A stretch of 64,000 nucleotides of DNA, from positions 355,122 to 419,121 of the forward strand of contig JH720337.1 of assembly GCA_000231825.2 (NCBI GenBank). Reading direction: 5' to 3'. The notes beneath the pieces were generated by a model, which searched no databases, was not told where the DNA came from, and saw only the letters and a list, made by a program, of their open reading frames with translations. Position numbers and translations under genes: made by a program. The DNA comes from Tetrahymena elliotti 4EA (lineage: Eukaryota; Ciliophora; Oligohymenophorea; Hymenostomatida; Tetrahymenidae). Positions within the stretch are counted from its first letter, which is position 1. The number at the start of each line of letters is the position of its first letter. Positions 14,701-25,188 of this stretch are shown here, piece after piece.

Positions 14701-17700
14701 CTTTATGATATTTGATAAAACACATCTGTAAGCAGCATTTTAATCAATTAAATATTACAGAAATCTTAATAAAAATAAAGTGTCCTAAAATTAAACTCAG
14801 ACAACTTAATAGATACAATAAGTACAGTTAATTAAATTATTTTTTTACATTGAAAATTTTTTTATTTATTAGCCTTAAAACAACTAAAATCTGATTACTC
14901 AAGCTTCTTCAGCTAATAATTAGCCAGTACCAGTATAATAAAAATAGAGTCTTATCAATAAATAAATCTTATCAATAGTAAATGAACTTAATTTAGGGGA
15001 AACGATGTAGTTAAATAGCACTTAGTAAGACTTATAAAACTTGAGAAAATCAAAAATTATACCTTAAGTTAACTTGAATCCATCTCAGTAAAACAACATT
15101 TAATTATTTACCTAAAATAGAGTTTCTTATTTTACTTTGACTCATTGAATTAATAATTAAATTCAAAATAATGAATAAGATGTTTTATATTAAAAATAAT
15201 CAGTTTTTTTTAATTTTTATTTTGTTAAATTGAAAAGAATTTTTTTTTAGATGTTATTTGAGTTATTAAAATTTTTTTAACCCTATCAAAAATAATTAAC
15301 AATAATTATTTATTTTCAATTATGTAAAATAATATTTTAATTTATTAGAAACAACAAAAGATAGAGTAATGTTTGGAGATAAACTTTAATTGCGGGTAAC
15401 AGTTAACATAAAATTCATAAAGACCAACAGTTTGCTGAATTGGGAGAGCAAAGATTAATAAAAGAAAAAGAAAATTCTGACTAAAAATAAAAAACAAAAC
15501 ATACCAAACCTTTAATTTTACAATTCACAGAGTATAATCCAGCATATCAATATGCGGAGTATAATATGGAAAGTGATATTGATTTAGAAGATGTACCAAA
15601 TAGTTCAGATTTTGAAGGTGAATTAGATGATTAGATTAGTGGAGATGTTATTTAGCAAATAAAGAAAAATAGCTTTTATTCACATCTCTCTTTTATTCTT
15701 GCTAAAAGAACTAAATGGGGTATTACATAGACATAAGAAAAGATTATGAGGCATCAGCTTAAACCTATTTCAAATCCATTAACTAATATTTCAGATTTGA
15801 AGAATATAATTACTTATGAAGACACAAAAGATGCTGTCTAATCAATTAGGAGTATAATCTAGCAAAATAATTTATATACCGACTCATCAGCACAAACTCA
15901 AAGATTGATAAATTATGAAGATGCAAGAACTGGTAAGTTAGATAAGCAAGTAACAAAATAAGTATCTAAAATTTCAAGTGAGAATTTATCTAGTGTTATT
16001 TCTAAGTATTCTCTAATGAATCCAAGAAAGGCTAGTGTCAGAGATATGAATTCTCTTTAATAAATAGTTTAATAACAGCAAAAATTAACAAAGTTAATGT
16101 CTTTTAAAAAATGCTCTCCTTCAGAAAAAGCAATAAATATATTTAAAACTCTGCTAAAATGTGTAGGTGAGAGAAAGTCTAGATATAACAGGCACAATAA
16201 CATTATTAAGCTTCTTACTCTTTGTAATGAGGAATCAATAGATCTGAAAGAAGAAGTAATTTTAATTTTCTTCAAATATAAAAATATTTTTCTTCAAGCT
16301 CTTCAACCTAATTAATGATTATGAAATTATTTTGACTTCTAAATGAATTTCTTGAGAACACTTAATTAAAATTTCATCAATAATTTCTCATTTAAATGTA
16401 TTTATGAAAAAACAATATTAAGATTGCTAATATGAATTAAATTATAATTTTTAAATGATAAAAATAGGTTTATGTTTAGTTATGTAAACAATTAAGTGTA
16501 AATGATAAAAAGGATTCTAGAATAAAATATTTGAAGTTATTTGCTATAATTAGCAGTATACTTCCTACTACAAGCAGGTTTTACTATCCTTTACTTAACT
16601 TTTTATATCTGAGAAGCACAACTAATCTTATTGAAGAGGATGAAAAAAAATGGTATTAATACTGCTTCTAGAGGATAAATAAAAATGAATAAATACAAAG
16701 GGGATGTATACCAACAGATACTGAAATTGTTATGATAGAAAATAAGAAATAAATTTTAATAAGAGTTTATCTTTTGAATGAAGTTCCAATTACTATTGGA
16801 GTAGAGAGCTATACTAGTGTAAAAATGCTTAAATAAGAATTACTTTAAAAAATTGGAATCACTGAAAGACACGAATTTTATGGTTTAATGGAGGTGAGGA
16901 ACAATTTAAAGAAGAAAAGAAAAGAAACAAGATTTATTGACGAAAGCGAAAGAATCATGGATGTAATAGCATTTTGGGAGAATGAGTAGTACTTGTTCGG
17001 GTCTTAATTAATTTCATCTTCTTTAACAAGCAGCTCAAAATAAACTGATGAAGGGCTAGAGTAATTTAATATTTAAAATTATCAGGATCTGGAAGGACTT
17101 AAAATTTACCTTGGAATCAGAGTACTTTTTTCATTTCAAGAAAATGATAAAGAAGCAATAAGCATATTCTACACTTAGTTACACTCCGAGGTACTTGAAG
17201 GAAAGTATGCTCCATTGGAGGAAAAAGATTATTTAAATTTAGCTGCTTTGTAGCTATGCATAGATTTTCCAAGAGATGTTATCTTAAAAGAAATATCTAA
17301 AAGATAGAGTATCAATCCAGAAAATGAGTCTTCTCTAAGAACATTTAGTAATCTCTAAAGTGCTACTAGCCAAACTGGAAGTAGTACCTCATAGCTCAAA
17401 AAAATGTCTCTTTAAGAAATTGAATAGATTGATGAATAAGATGAATACGAGAAATTTATTTAGAATAGAAATGACATCCTTATTGATCCTGTTTTTTATA
17501 TTCCTGCTAAATTTTATTTCTAAAAAGATATACAACAATGGTAGCATTTAATATTGTAAAATTTAGTAGATAATAGGCTTCTTAAGAAAGAGTATACTCC
17601 CTCTTAAGCAAAATTAGCATATATACTTTATCTAAGTAAACAAGATTTGTTTATGAGCACATCGTTTAGAGATGTAAAATACCAAAGAATCAAATTAAAA

Positions 17701-18033
17701 ACATTTCATGATACTCTTTCTTCCAAAGAGAAATATGAGCAGATGATTCAATAAAACTAGCAAATTCCTATTAAAGATGAGATTTTATTGGCAATTAATC
17801 CATCTAATATTCTCATGTGTGATTCAGTAGGTCTAAATAGACCAAAAAGAAGAGTTTAAATAAAAAATATTTAAAAGTTTTGCTGCACTGAGAAAGAAGT
17901 TATTGTAATAACTCATGATAATACAAAGCACATCTTTGAAACTCCCTAGTTTTGTAGAGAAGTAGCTTTCTTAATTCGTTAGTACTTGAGAATATTTTAC
18001 TAAAAATAATAGCAATAGTAAAATGAGTAATGA
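11791..18033 (+). CDS. Unconventional myosin heavy chain with MyTH4 and FERM tail
   Basis: Actin-based motor, about 1,887 aa. The motor domain shows the P-loop GESGAGKT (residues 206-213), switch I region [10 protein letters not shown], switch II DIFGFE (from residue 516), the relay/converter region and [10 protein letters not shown] near the actin-binding/SH region. IQ-like basic helices follow at nt about 14450-14600. A Q-rich linker leads to a MyTH4 region (about 15700-16560, with the LKEEVYVQLCKQ signature split by an intron) and a FERM region (about 16730-18000). Introns by phase: 13547-13601, probably 14822-14872, 15088-15348 and 16256-16467. Exon lengths then sum to whole codons. TGA is at 18031-18033. 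Tetrahymena myosins of the ciliate-specific class XX carry this MyTH4-FERM tail, so that class is the likely placement; assignment rests on domain order, not a tree. The donor at 15088 was chosen only because it restores phase. Confidence 0.92.
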
Positions 18034-19262
18034 AATCTTTATTTTTATGGAGTAATATTAAAAAACAAAAATTTTATCAAATTTCAATTTTACAATTATT
18101 TAATTCTAAATTTTAATAATTTTTTATTGTTTTATATAAAAAAATTTATGGTATGTTTACAAGTAACATAAATGTATTTCACTCTCTAACAACTTTTGTA
18201 TATAAAATTAAGAGTCTATCTAAGACAAAAATATTAGTGAAATATTTTTATTCTAAATTTTGCAAGTTATTTCTACAAGCTTCTGTTTTTCTTTATTTAT
18301 ATTATTTTTTGTTCATTTTTTAACATAGCTTTGATATTAAATTTCTTCAATTAAATCCTAATTTATTATTTATTTTAATCTGTTAATAAAAAGTTAATCA
18401 ATATTTTGCTTTTATGAATTTATTAGTTTGCACATAAAATTTTCTTTTCTAAATATAAATTTTTTCTAAAATTATTTCTATTTAAATCAACTTTTAACTT
18501 TTTCGTTTAATAATCTAAACTTATTTTCTTTTATAAAATAAATTAATTAATAAGCTGTTGTATCTCTTAAAAGTGTATTACAATTTTAATTATCTACATT
18601 TAAAATATCATTTAATAAAATTAATCAAATAATTAATTTAAAGATGATATTTTCTTTATTAAAAAATTTATGTTAATTTGAATGTATCTAGATTTAAACT
18701 AAATTTATTAATTACATTATTAAAAATATTTTTTCATAAATTGACTGGACTAAGAATTTAAATTGAAAAAATGAAGTTTTTATTTTTATTTTGTTCATAA
18801 ATAATTAAAGAAATAGTTGAAAAATATATTTTAATTTTTAATCAAGTAAACTAAAATGAATATTCATTTTAGTGATAAATACATCAGAAAAATAAATAAA
18901 TGAACTTACTTATGTTTAATGGCAATGATAAAATTTAAAAAAAGATTAAATTGCGCATCAATGAATGCAAATTATAAATTTGATAAAAAGCTAGACAAAT
19001 TATAAGTAAGGGAAAATAAAAATCAAAAAATTCTTTTTTATTTTAAGTAAATATTATTAAATACAAATAAATTTAAAATTAATCATTTTGAATATTGTAT
19101 AGCTTAAGCAAAACCTATTAATAATCAATCATCACATTATAAATTATTGAGTTTATAAAATAAAGCAAAATAAAAGTAAAAAAATCAAATCAAGCTTTTA
19201 TTAGTCAATGTGATCTTAACTAAGCCAAAAGCAAGTAATGCAGAAAATAAGTCCTATTTATT
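18034..19262. other. AT-rich intergenic region
   Basis: About 1.2 kb downstream of the myosin gene. It consists of poly-A/T-rich sequence with no coding-like frame on either strand and no recognisable RNA gene. The base composition becomes visibly less AT-rich only from about 19200. Confidence 0.55.
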
Positions 19263-19397
19263 ATGGCTAATACTTATTACAAAAATAAACATGATAAAGT
19301 AATGTCTAAAGACAGATTATAGTTAAGAACAGATTACGAGCGTGATAGCGAGGAAAATGCTTTTAGACGAGAGCGATCGAAAAATGATAGAATTTGA
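19263..19397 (+). CDS. Possible 44-aa charged small ORF
   Basis: An ATG-to-TGA frame of 45 codons lies in a patch that is clearly more GC-rich than its surroundings. The product is strongly charged, with DYERDSEENAFRRERSKNDR at its end, quite unlike the Lys/Asn/Ile/Phe noise expected from AT-rich sequence. It is about 270 bp upstream of the next gene and could be a small protein gene, an upstream ORF in the leader of that gene, or a remnant. No family is recognised. Confidence 0.3.
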
Positions 19398-19668
19398 AAA
19401 ATAAACAAAAGATCCGAAAATAATAAAAATAATGATAATATATATTAAGGAATGTGTATTTATATATATGTATATATAAATTCTGTAATTAAAGAATCAT
19501 TGAATGAATGAATATGCTCTGAATTTAACGTTTCGGCATTTTCAAGAAATTATGTTTATAATTTAATTTTGGTCTAATGTGATTACAAAAAAAAGAATAT
19601 AAAGAAAAAAATTAATAATTAAAAGTTATCAAAAGAATCTATAAATTAGGATAAAGATCTTTTAAAAA

Positions 19669-22306
19669 ATGATTGGAGATATAGATTAAGCATCAAGTGG
19701 AGCATTGCAAACTGAAAAAAGTATCCTAGCTCCTCCTCCTAGTAAGGGGAAAAAGAAGAATAATTAACACGATGAGGATTTTTAGGAAGTTATTAAAATT
19801 GTAGTTGAGCAAATTACAGAAATAAACAGACGTATTGAATTATATTTTTTGATAAAAATTAATGCACAATCATATGAGAGCAATCTTTAGAAGTCATTCT
19901 ATTTTAAAAATAAGCTACTTCTTTCTGTCATGATTTAACTGAAAACTTTAGTTGAGACATGACTTAGAAGTCTCCCCGTTTCAAGGGGTTAAGGTTAATC
20001 TTACCCAATAAATTCTACAGATATCTGTCTTTTATATTCTTTAGAATTTTGAATAAATTCTTTACTTCCCGCCTGCAATTATTATTGCAAAAAATAAAGA
20101 AGAAATAAATGAATGAATACATACATTTTCATAAACTTGTTTTAAATAGGTTATTTAAAAAGTTTTATAAAATAGGTGCTAAAGAAGATAGAAAGAATAA
20201 TAAAAAGTCTAGAACTAAAACAAAACCATAGGGCGCAAACAATGAAAAGGCAAATGCAAGTAATGTTAATCCTGATAATTCTTCATAGTTCAATAATGAA
20301 TCTAATGGAAATGTACTCCAAAAGAAAAGAAAACTAGAAGAGCAAGGTAATAAAAATTTAATGAAATTATTCTTAAAAGTCAAATAAGAAATAAATGAAA
20401 GAAAGAAGTTTTGCTGCTGAATGGTAAAAATTTGCAGTTAAATGTAAGCTATGAATTACTATCTATAGATGGATATTTATTCATGAGTTATTATTAGTAT
20501 GAGTGAAACTATTTGGAAAAAGATTTCAATTTTGATATTAAATAATAACAATAATAATAATCACTACTACTATTTAGCTTCTTTTTTTTTTTACTAAACT
20601 TAGTAAGTAAAATTTTATCAAAATAACTTTAATACTAAATGTTATCAAAGAATCAATCAGCCTAAATAGCTAGCTCCAAATATAGATAATTTTACGAATA
20701 ATTAACAATTTTAAAAATATACCCACTTTATTAATAAAGTATTAATAGAGGCATAAAAAAATAAAAATCTTAAGTAGACGAATTCGATTTTTTTTTTTTG
20801 TTTACTTAGATTATTTTATTTACAATTTTAAATTTCTATCTTTTTCTAATTAATATTTAAACTAAGAATAAGCATTTCTATTTGCATAGCTCATAATACA
20901 TACAATCTGCATTTCACATTTGAATAAATAATATTTATTTCTCAAAAGACAACAATATTCTAATTTTTATCTACATTTTTCAAGGAAGAATGAATGAATA
21001 TTTAAATACAAATATTTTTATTCTGAAACTTTTAAATTTTCTTTTATAAATAGGAGAAAGTGATTTATCAGAAGAATAAAAAAAAGCAGAAGGAAAGAAT
21101 AATTCATTATATAGATTCAATAATGATTAGAACTTTTAGTTTATTGAGCAATAAAATTTTGCTTAGCAAAAATAATAAATAAAAAATAATGATATTGGAG
21201 GTTTACAAGCACCACTACTATAAGCTTCTAGTGCTAGCTAGTAAGGAAATTCAGTTTTAGGATCTCTTAATTTCTAAGGATTAGGAGGCGGATTAGGAAA
21301 TTTAGCCAATTTTATAGAGGAAATACAAAGAAATTAGAGAAACAATCCATAATCTTCTTAATAAAATAACAATTAGTTGATTTAGATGCTTTTAAATCCT
21401 TTGCGTAAATTTATTAAACTATTTTAAAAGATATTTCTAATATTAGATAATTCTTTATTATTTAAAATAAATATATAATTTTTAAACTAATAATTTATTT
21501 AAAATGTAATTAGTTTAGGGTTAGTAGCAATAAAATGGATTAGACCTTAAAAATTTGTTACAAACAAGTTAGCTCTCTTTATTTTAAAAATTAGCATAGA
21601 ATCACCCCTTATTATAAATGTTACAAAATAATTCTTCTTAAGGCAACTAATAATAATTATTAAGATTACTTTTGTAAAATCACTAATCGCTCAATCAGTA
21701 ATAATAGTAACCACCTTAAGTAGCATCTTAGCAATCTTAGTTATAGCAATTATAGCAAAACATATTTTAGTAGTAAGGGCCTCAATCTAATTAACCAAGT
21801 TAATAAAATAACAGCAGATTCTAGCTTCCATCATATCAAAATAAGCATAAAGATGCTCCTTTCAGCAGAGCCTCTACACACATAGCTATTGCTTATCATA
21901 TTCACATGAAAAAGGTATAAATCATTTATTTATATTTAAAGATGATTAAATTTTTTTAAATTATTAACAGTAAAACAATTCTAGTTTGTCTGATAAAAAT
22001 TTATTGGATCCAACTTATAATGCTAGAAAGTTAAGAGAAGGAAAAAGGGTAAGTGTTTTTTAAAATTTGTTAAAAAGTTTAATAATTTTATATTTTTTTA
22101 ATATTTTAAGGATAACGATCCACCTGCTCCAGCTCAGTAGTAACCACCATAACAATAGCCATAATTTTAACAACCCTAAAATTAGATATCTCAATTAGCA
22201 TAAAATTAGATATAGCAAAACCTTTTTCAATAATAAAATATCTAAAATCAATAATAATAAAGGAATTTGATGATGTAGTAATCATAAAACCCTTCATTTT
22301 TGTGGA

Positions 22307-22343
<37 letters not shown>

Positions 22344-24423
22344 GTAGTAGTAGTAATAGTAATAGTAATAGTAATAGCAACTTCAATAGTAACAATAGCA
22401 ATAATAGCAACAACAGTAGTAGTAGTAGTAGTAGTAATAACAACAACAAAGATCAACAAATTCCAATTTTATGCAAGCTCTTTAAAACTTGATGAGTACA
22501 GGAAATTTAAGTATGTAATAATTAATGAACCAACCTTAATTACAAAGTTTAGTATAATCTGCTTAATTTTAGCAGCTCTTCAGTCAACTTGTGAATAAAT
22601 AACAAACTTTAAATTAACCACCTTAACAGTAATAATTGAATATAAACTAATAATTAAACTTTAGCAACTATCTTTAACCATAATAGTAATCAAGTCAGTA
22701 ATCAGCTTAATAATCTACTTAATAATACCAATAGCCACCACAGACTAAACCTAAAAAAGGAAAAGCTAAAAAGGCCATAGAAATTAAGGAAGATGATGAA
22801 TCAAAAGTATCATAGAAAGAAAATCAAAAATAATCAAGGGCGTTATAAAAAGAATAAAGGGAGTAAAGCTCAAATCAGTAAGAATCTTAAATATAAGCAA
22901 CTGAACATACTTAAGAAGATCTTTCTTCTTCTTAACAAACTAGCAACGTTTCAAGATAAAAGAATTAAATTAAACAATCTTTGTTGTAAAATTAATAGTA
23001 GATTGCTTCATAATAAAATAATTAAGAAAAATCACAATCCCAAAGTCATATTTCTCAATAGAATTTAGTTAGTGAAAAGGAAATTTCATAGATAGAGTAA
23101 GAAGACTCTCCAGCACAAAAGAAGCAATCAGATTCATCTAATGAAATAAAGAAAAAAGATTAAAAATAAGAAATTTAACAAAAAGAATAAGCAAAATAAA
23201 ATCCTCCTGAACAATTGAAAAAATCTGATTCAGAATAGAAGTAAAATTAATAGGCTTCTATTGTCTTAAATGATAACAATGACTAATAAGCAGAGTAGGC
23301 TAATAATGCTTCATAATAAGAAGAAAAAATAGAAGAAGAGAATCCTGCTAAGGAAAATGCAGAATAATAACCAGGAAATTAAAATGAAATCTAAGAAGAA
23401 AAAGAAGAAGAATAAAATGAAAAAATTGAAGAGAAAGTAGAAGAAGAACCTTAATAACACAACGAAGCAAATCAAGAATAATAAAAATCTTAGGAAGAAA
23501 TTGAAGAGGAAGAAAAATAAGTTGAGGTTATTAATGAAGAAAAAGAATAAAAAATATCTTCATAAAATGAAAAAAATGTAGAATCTATAGAAATTGAAAA
23601 AGAAAATTAAACTCAATCTCAAGAAAAGCCTTCATCTTCTTCATAGGACTCTCAAGCCAATGAAAATGCAAAGTATGATGAAAAGGAATAATAAAATAAC
23701 AGCATTAAAGAAAAAAATCTATCAAGCGAATAGCCTAAGAAGAATGACTCATAAAAATAAGATGAAAAGTAAAATTAAGCTGAATCTAAGTAAAATACAA
23801 ATGAACATTCTGATAAAAAGAAATCTACACCTGTCAAAAAATCTAGTGAAGAAGTTGATATAAGAGATGAAAACTTATCAAAAAAATATTCTAGAGAAAG
23901 TGATAAATATTAAGAAAAGTTAAAGGATCAAGAAAGATAAAGAGATTCAAAAGAATCCAGAGACTCTGATAGATCAAGTAAAGAAGGAGAAAAATATTCT
24001 TCAAGTAGGGATAGACAATCCAAAAATGATCATGAGTCTGATTAGGGCAAGTAAAGATCTAATAGCAATAATTCATAATATTCATCAAGAAAAGAAAGTG
24101 CTGATAAGTCATCTCAACATCATTAGGAATCATCTGGTCAATAAAACAGATCGTCTTCTAAAGATCGCCACCATTACTACTAATCTAACAATCATCACTC
24201 AGGCCACTAAAACTCTTCTTATCATCACCACCATGATAATTAACACAAATAAAAAAATTATCATGACTCCAAATATAACTAAGAGAAAGAGAAATCAAAG
24301 CCAACAAAACAATCTAAGGATAGTGATAATAATAATGACAAAGTAAATATTTAAATAAATTAAAATTAAGAGATTAAACTTTTGAATAAATAATTATAGG
24401 AAGAAGGAGAGATCTCAGATTGA
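19669..24423 (+). CDS. Glutamine-rich, low-complexity, nuclear-looking protein (1,139 aa)
   Basis: Function unknown; a nuclear or RNA-related role is inferred from composition only. Seven exons (19669-19831, 20176-20346, 21054-21404, 21514-21914, 21971-22048, 22111-24342, 24400-24423) sum to exactly 1,140 codons and end EEGEISD-TGA. The N-terminus is basic (PPPSKGKKKN, then KKSRTKTKPQ and QKKRKLEEQ, which resemble nuclear localisation signals). A Gln/Leu/Asn-rich stretch follows. The only part that looks globular is near 21855-21910, with the core SRASTHIAIAYHIHMKK, then DPTYNARKLREGKR. After a 24Q-L-22Q block come more Gln, a long Glu/Lys/Gln region and a C-terminal Ser/Asp/Arg- and His-rich tail. 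Intron 1 (19832-20175) holds a GC-richer hairpin cluster and intron 2 is about 707 nt, both unusually long for this window. The splice acceptor 20175 was preferred over 20149 because it keeps phase. Confidence 0.75.
19945..20095. other. GC-richer hairpin cluster inside intron 1 (candidate structured RNA)
   Basis: Within an AT-rich intron, successive short inverted repeats occur: GACTTagAAGTC, CCCC(7 nt)GGGG, GGT(7 nt)ACC, the palindrome ACAGATATCTGT, and TGCAAT(4 nt)ATTGCA followed by a run of A. The CCCC..GGGG loop has the size of an anticodon loop, but no cloverleaf can be drawn around it on either strand. An intron-hosted snoRNA or other small RNA is possible; neither a convincing C/D nor an H/ACA box set was found. 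Confidence 0.35.
22309..22449 (+). repeat. Poly-glutamine tract (24Q-L-22Q) built mostly from TAA and TAG codons
   Basis: Forty-six Gln codons are interrupted by one CTT (Leu) at 22381-22383. The first half is 11 TAA in a row, then four TAG, then alternating TAA/TAG. The second half mixes CAA, CAG, TAG and TAA, including six consecutive TAG. The near-pure first half looks like trinucleotide slippage, while the mixed second half looks older. In the standard code this tract would be wall-to-wall stop codons, so it also demonstrates the reassigned code. Confidence 0.9.
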
Positions 24424-25188
24424 ATCAACCAGTAAAGATTCATGCATGCATCTTTTACTTTGATTAAATTACTATATATTTAAGAATAAATATTTTGATA
24501 AGACAAGCATAAGTCCACAATCAAGCTTTTATATTAAATTTTGACTAATCTATGACAATAATTATGTAATTATATTCATTTCTTATATTGTTTTATTAAA
24601 ATTATTTCAAAATTGTAATTATATTTTATATATCTATTGCATATCTATCTACTTATCGAGTTTTGTCAAATCTCTTCAAATAATTTACTTTTATTATTTA
24701 TTCTTCATTTCAACAATTATTTATATTTCTTCTATTTAAATATCAACCAAAAATTAAAAAATTATTTCAAAGAATGTAATTTTGAATTTCAAAAAATCTT
24801 AAAAAAGGTAAAACAATACATTTTGTAAAATATAAATGTTATTAAAATATGCATTATTTTTGATTAATGATCGATAATAGAAAAATAAAACGAAGATGGT
24901 GGTAAGCGTCAGAAAATATAATCTTAAAATTCATTTATCATTTAATGAAGGATTTGTTTATTATAAGAAATAAATAAAGAATATTTGTTAGTAAAGAGAA
25001 TTGAACAATCTTTTAAGAAAATTTATAAAATTTAGGCAATTTGAATTTTTTAAAAAATCAAAGAAAAGAGAAGAAAGAAAACACAACTTAAAAACTTAAA
25101 CACAAATTAATTATTATAAAAATATACATTAAAAGTATTTGATCATTCTCTTAATAAATAGCAAACATAAAATTATCTCTTAGGTAAA
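24424..25188. other. AT-rich intergenic region
   Basis: About 765 bp between the Q-rich gene and IFT56. Frames that stay open here do so because TGA is rare in AT-rich DNA, and their products are Lys/Asn/Ile/Phe noise. A slightly GC-richer patch lies near 24890-24920, without a recognisable element. Confidence 0.5.

Noticed and set aside
16069..16315. Minus-strand 68-aa frame opposite the myosin
   Set aside because: Antisense shadow of the MyTH4 exon.
19975..20000. tRNA-Glu-like anticodon loop (CCCC GTTTCAA GGGG)
   Set aside because: No D-arm, T-arm or acceptor stem can be paired around it on either strand.
20165..20383. Minus-strand hydrophobic 72-aa frame
   Set aside because: Antisense of the basic Asn/Lys-rich second exon of the Q-rich gene.
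22106..22598. Standard-code open frames on both strands with long Ile/Val/Thr runs
   Set aside because: They are other-frame readings of the TAA/TAG/CAA poly-Q block of the 19669-24423 gene.
23594..24346. Plus-strand Lys/Met/Ile-rich open frames
   Set aside because: Shifted frames of the Glu/Lys/Gln-rich exon of the Q-rich gene, whose true frame runs through to TGA at 24421.
24637..24828. 63-aa plus-strand frame
   Set aside because: AT-rich spacer noise (Leu/Asn/Phe/Ile only) between two well-defined genes.
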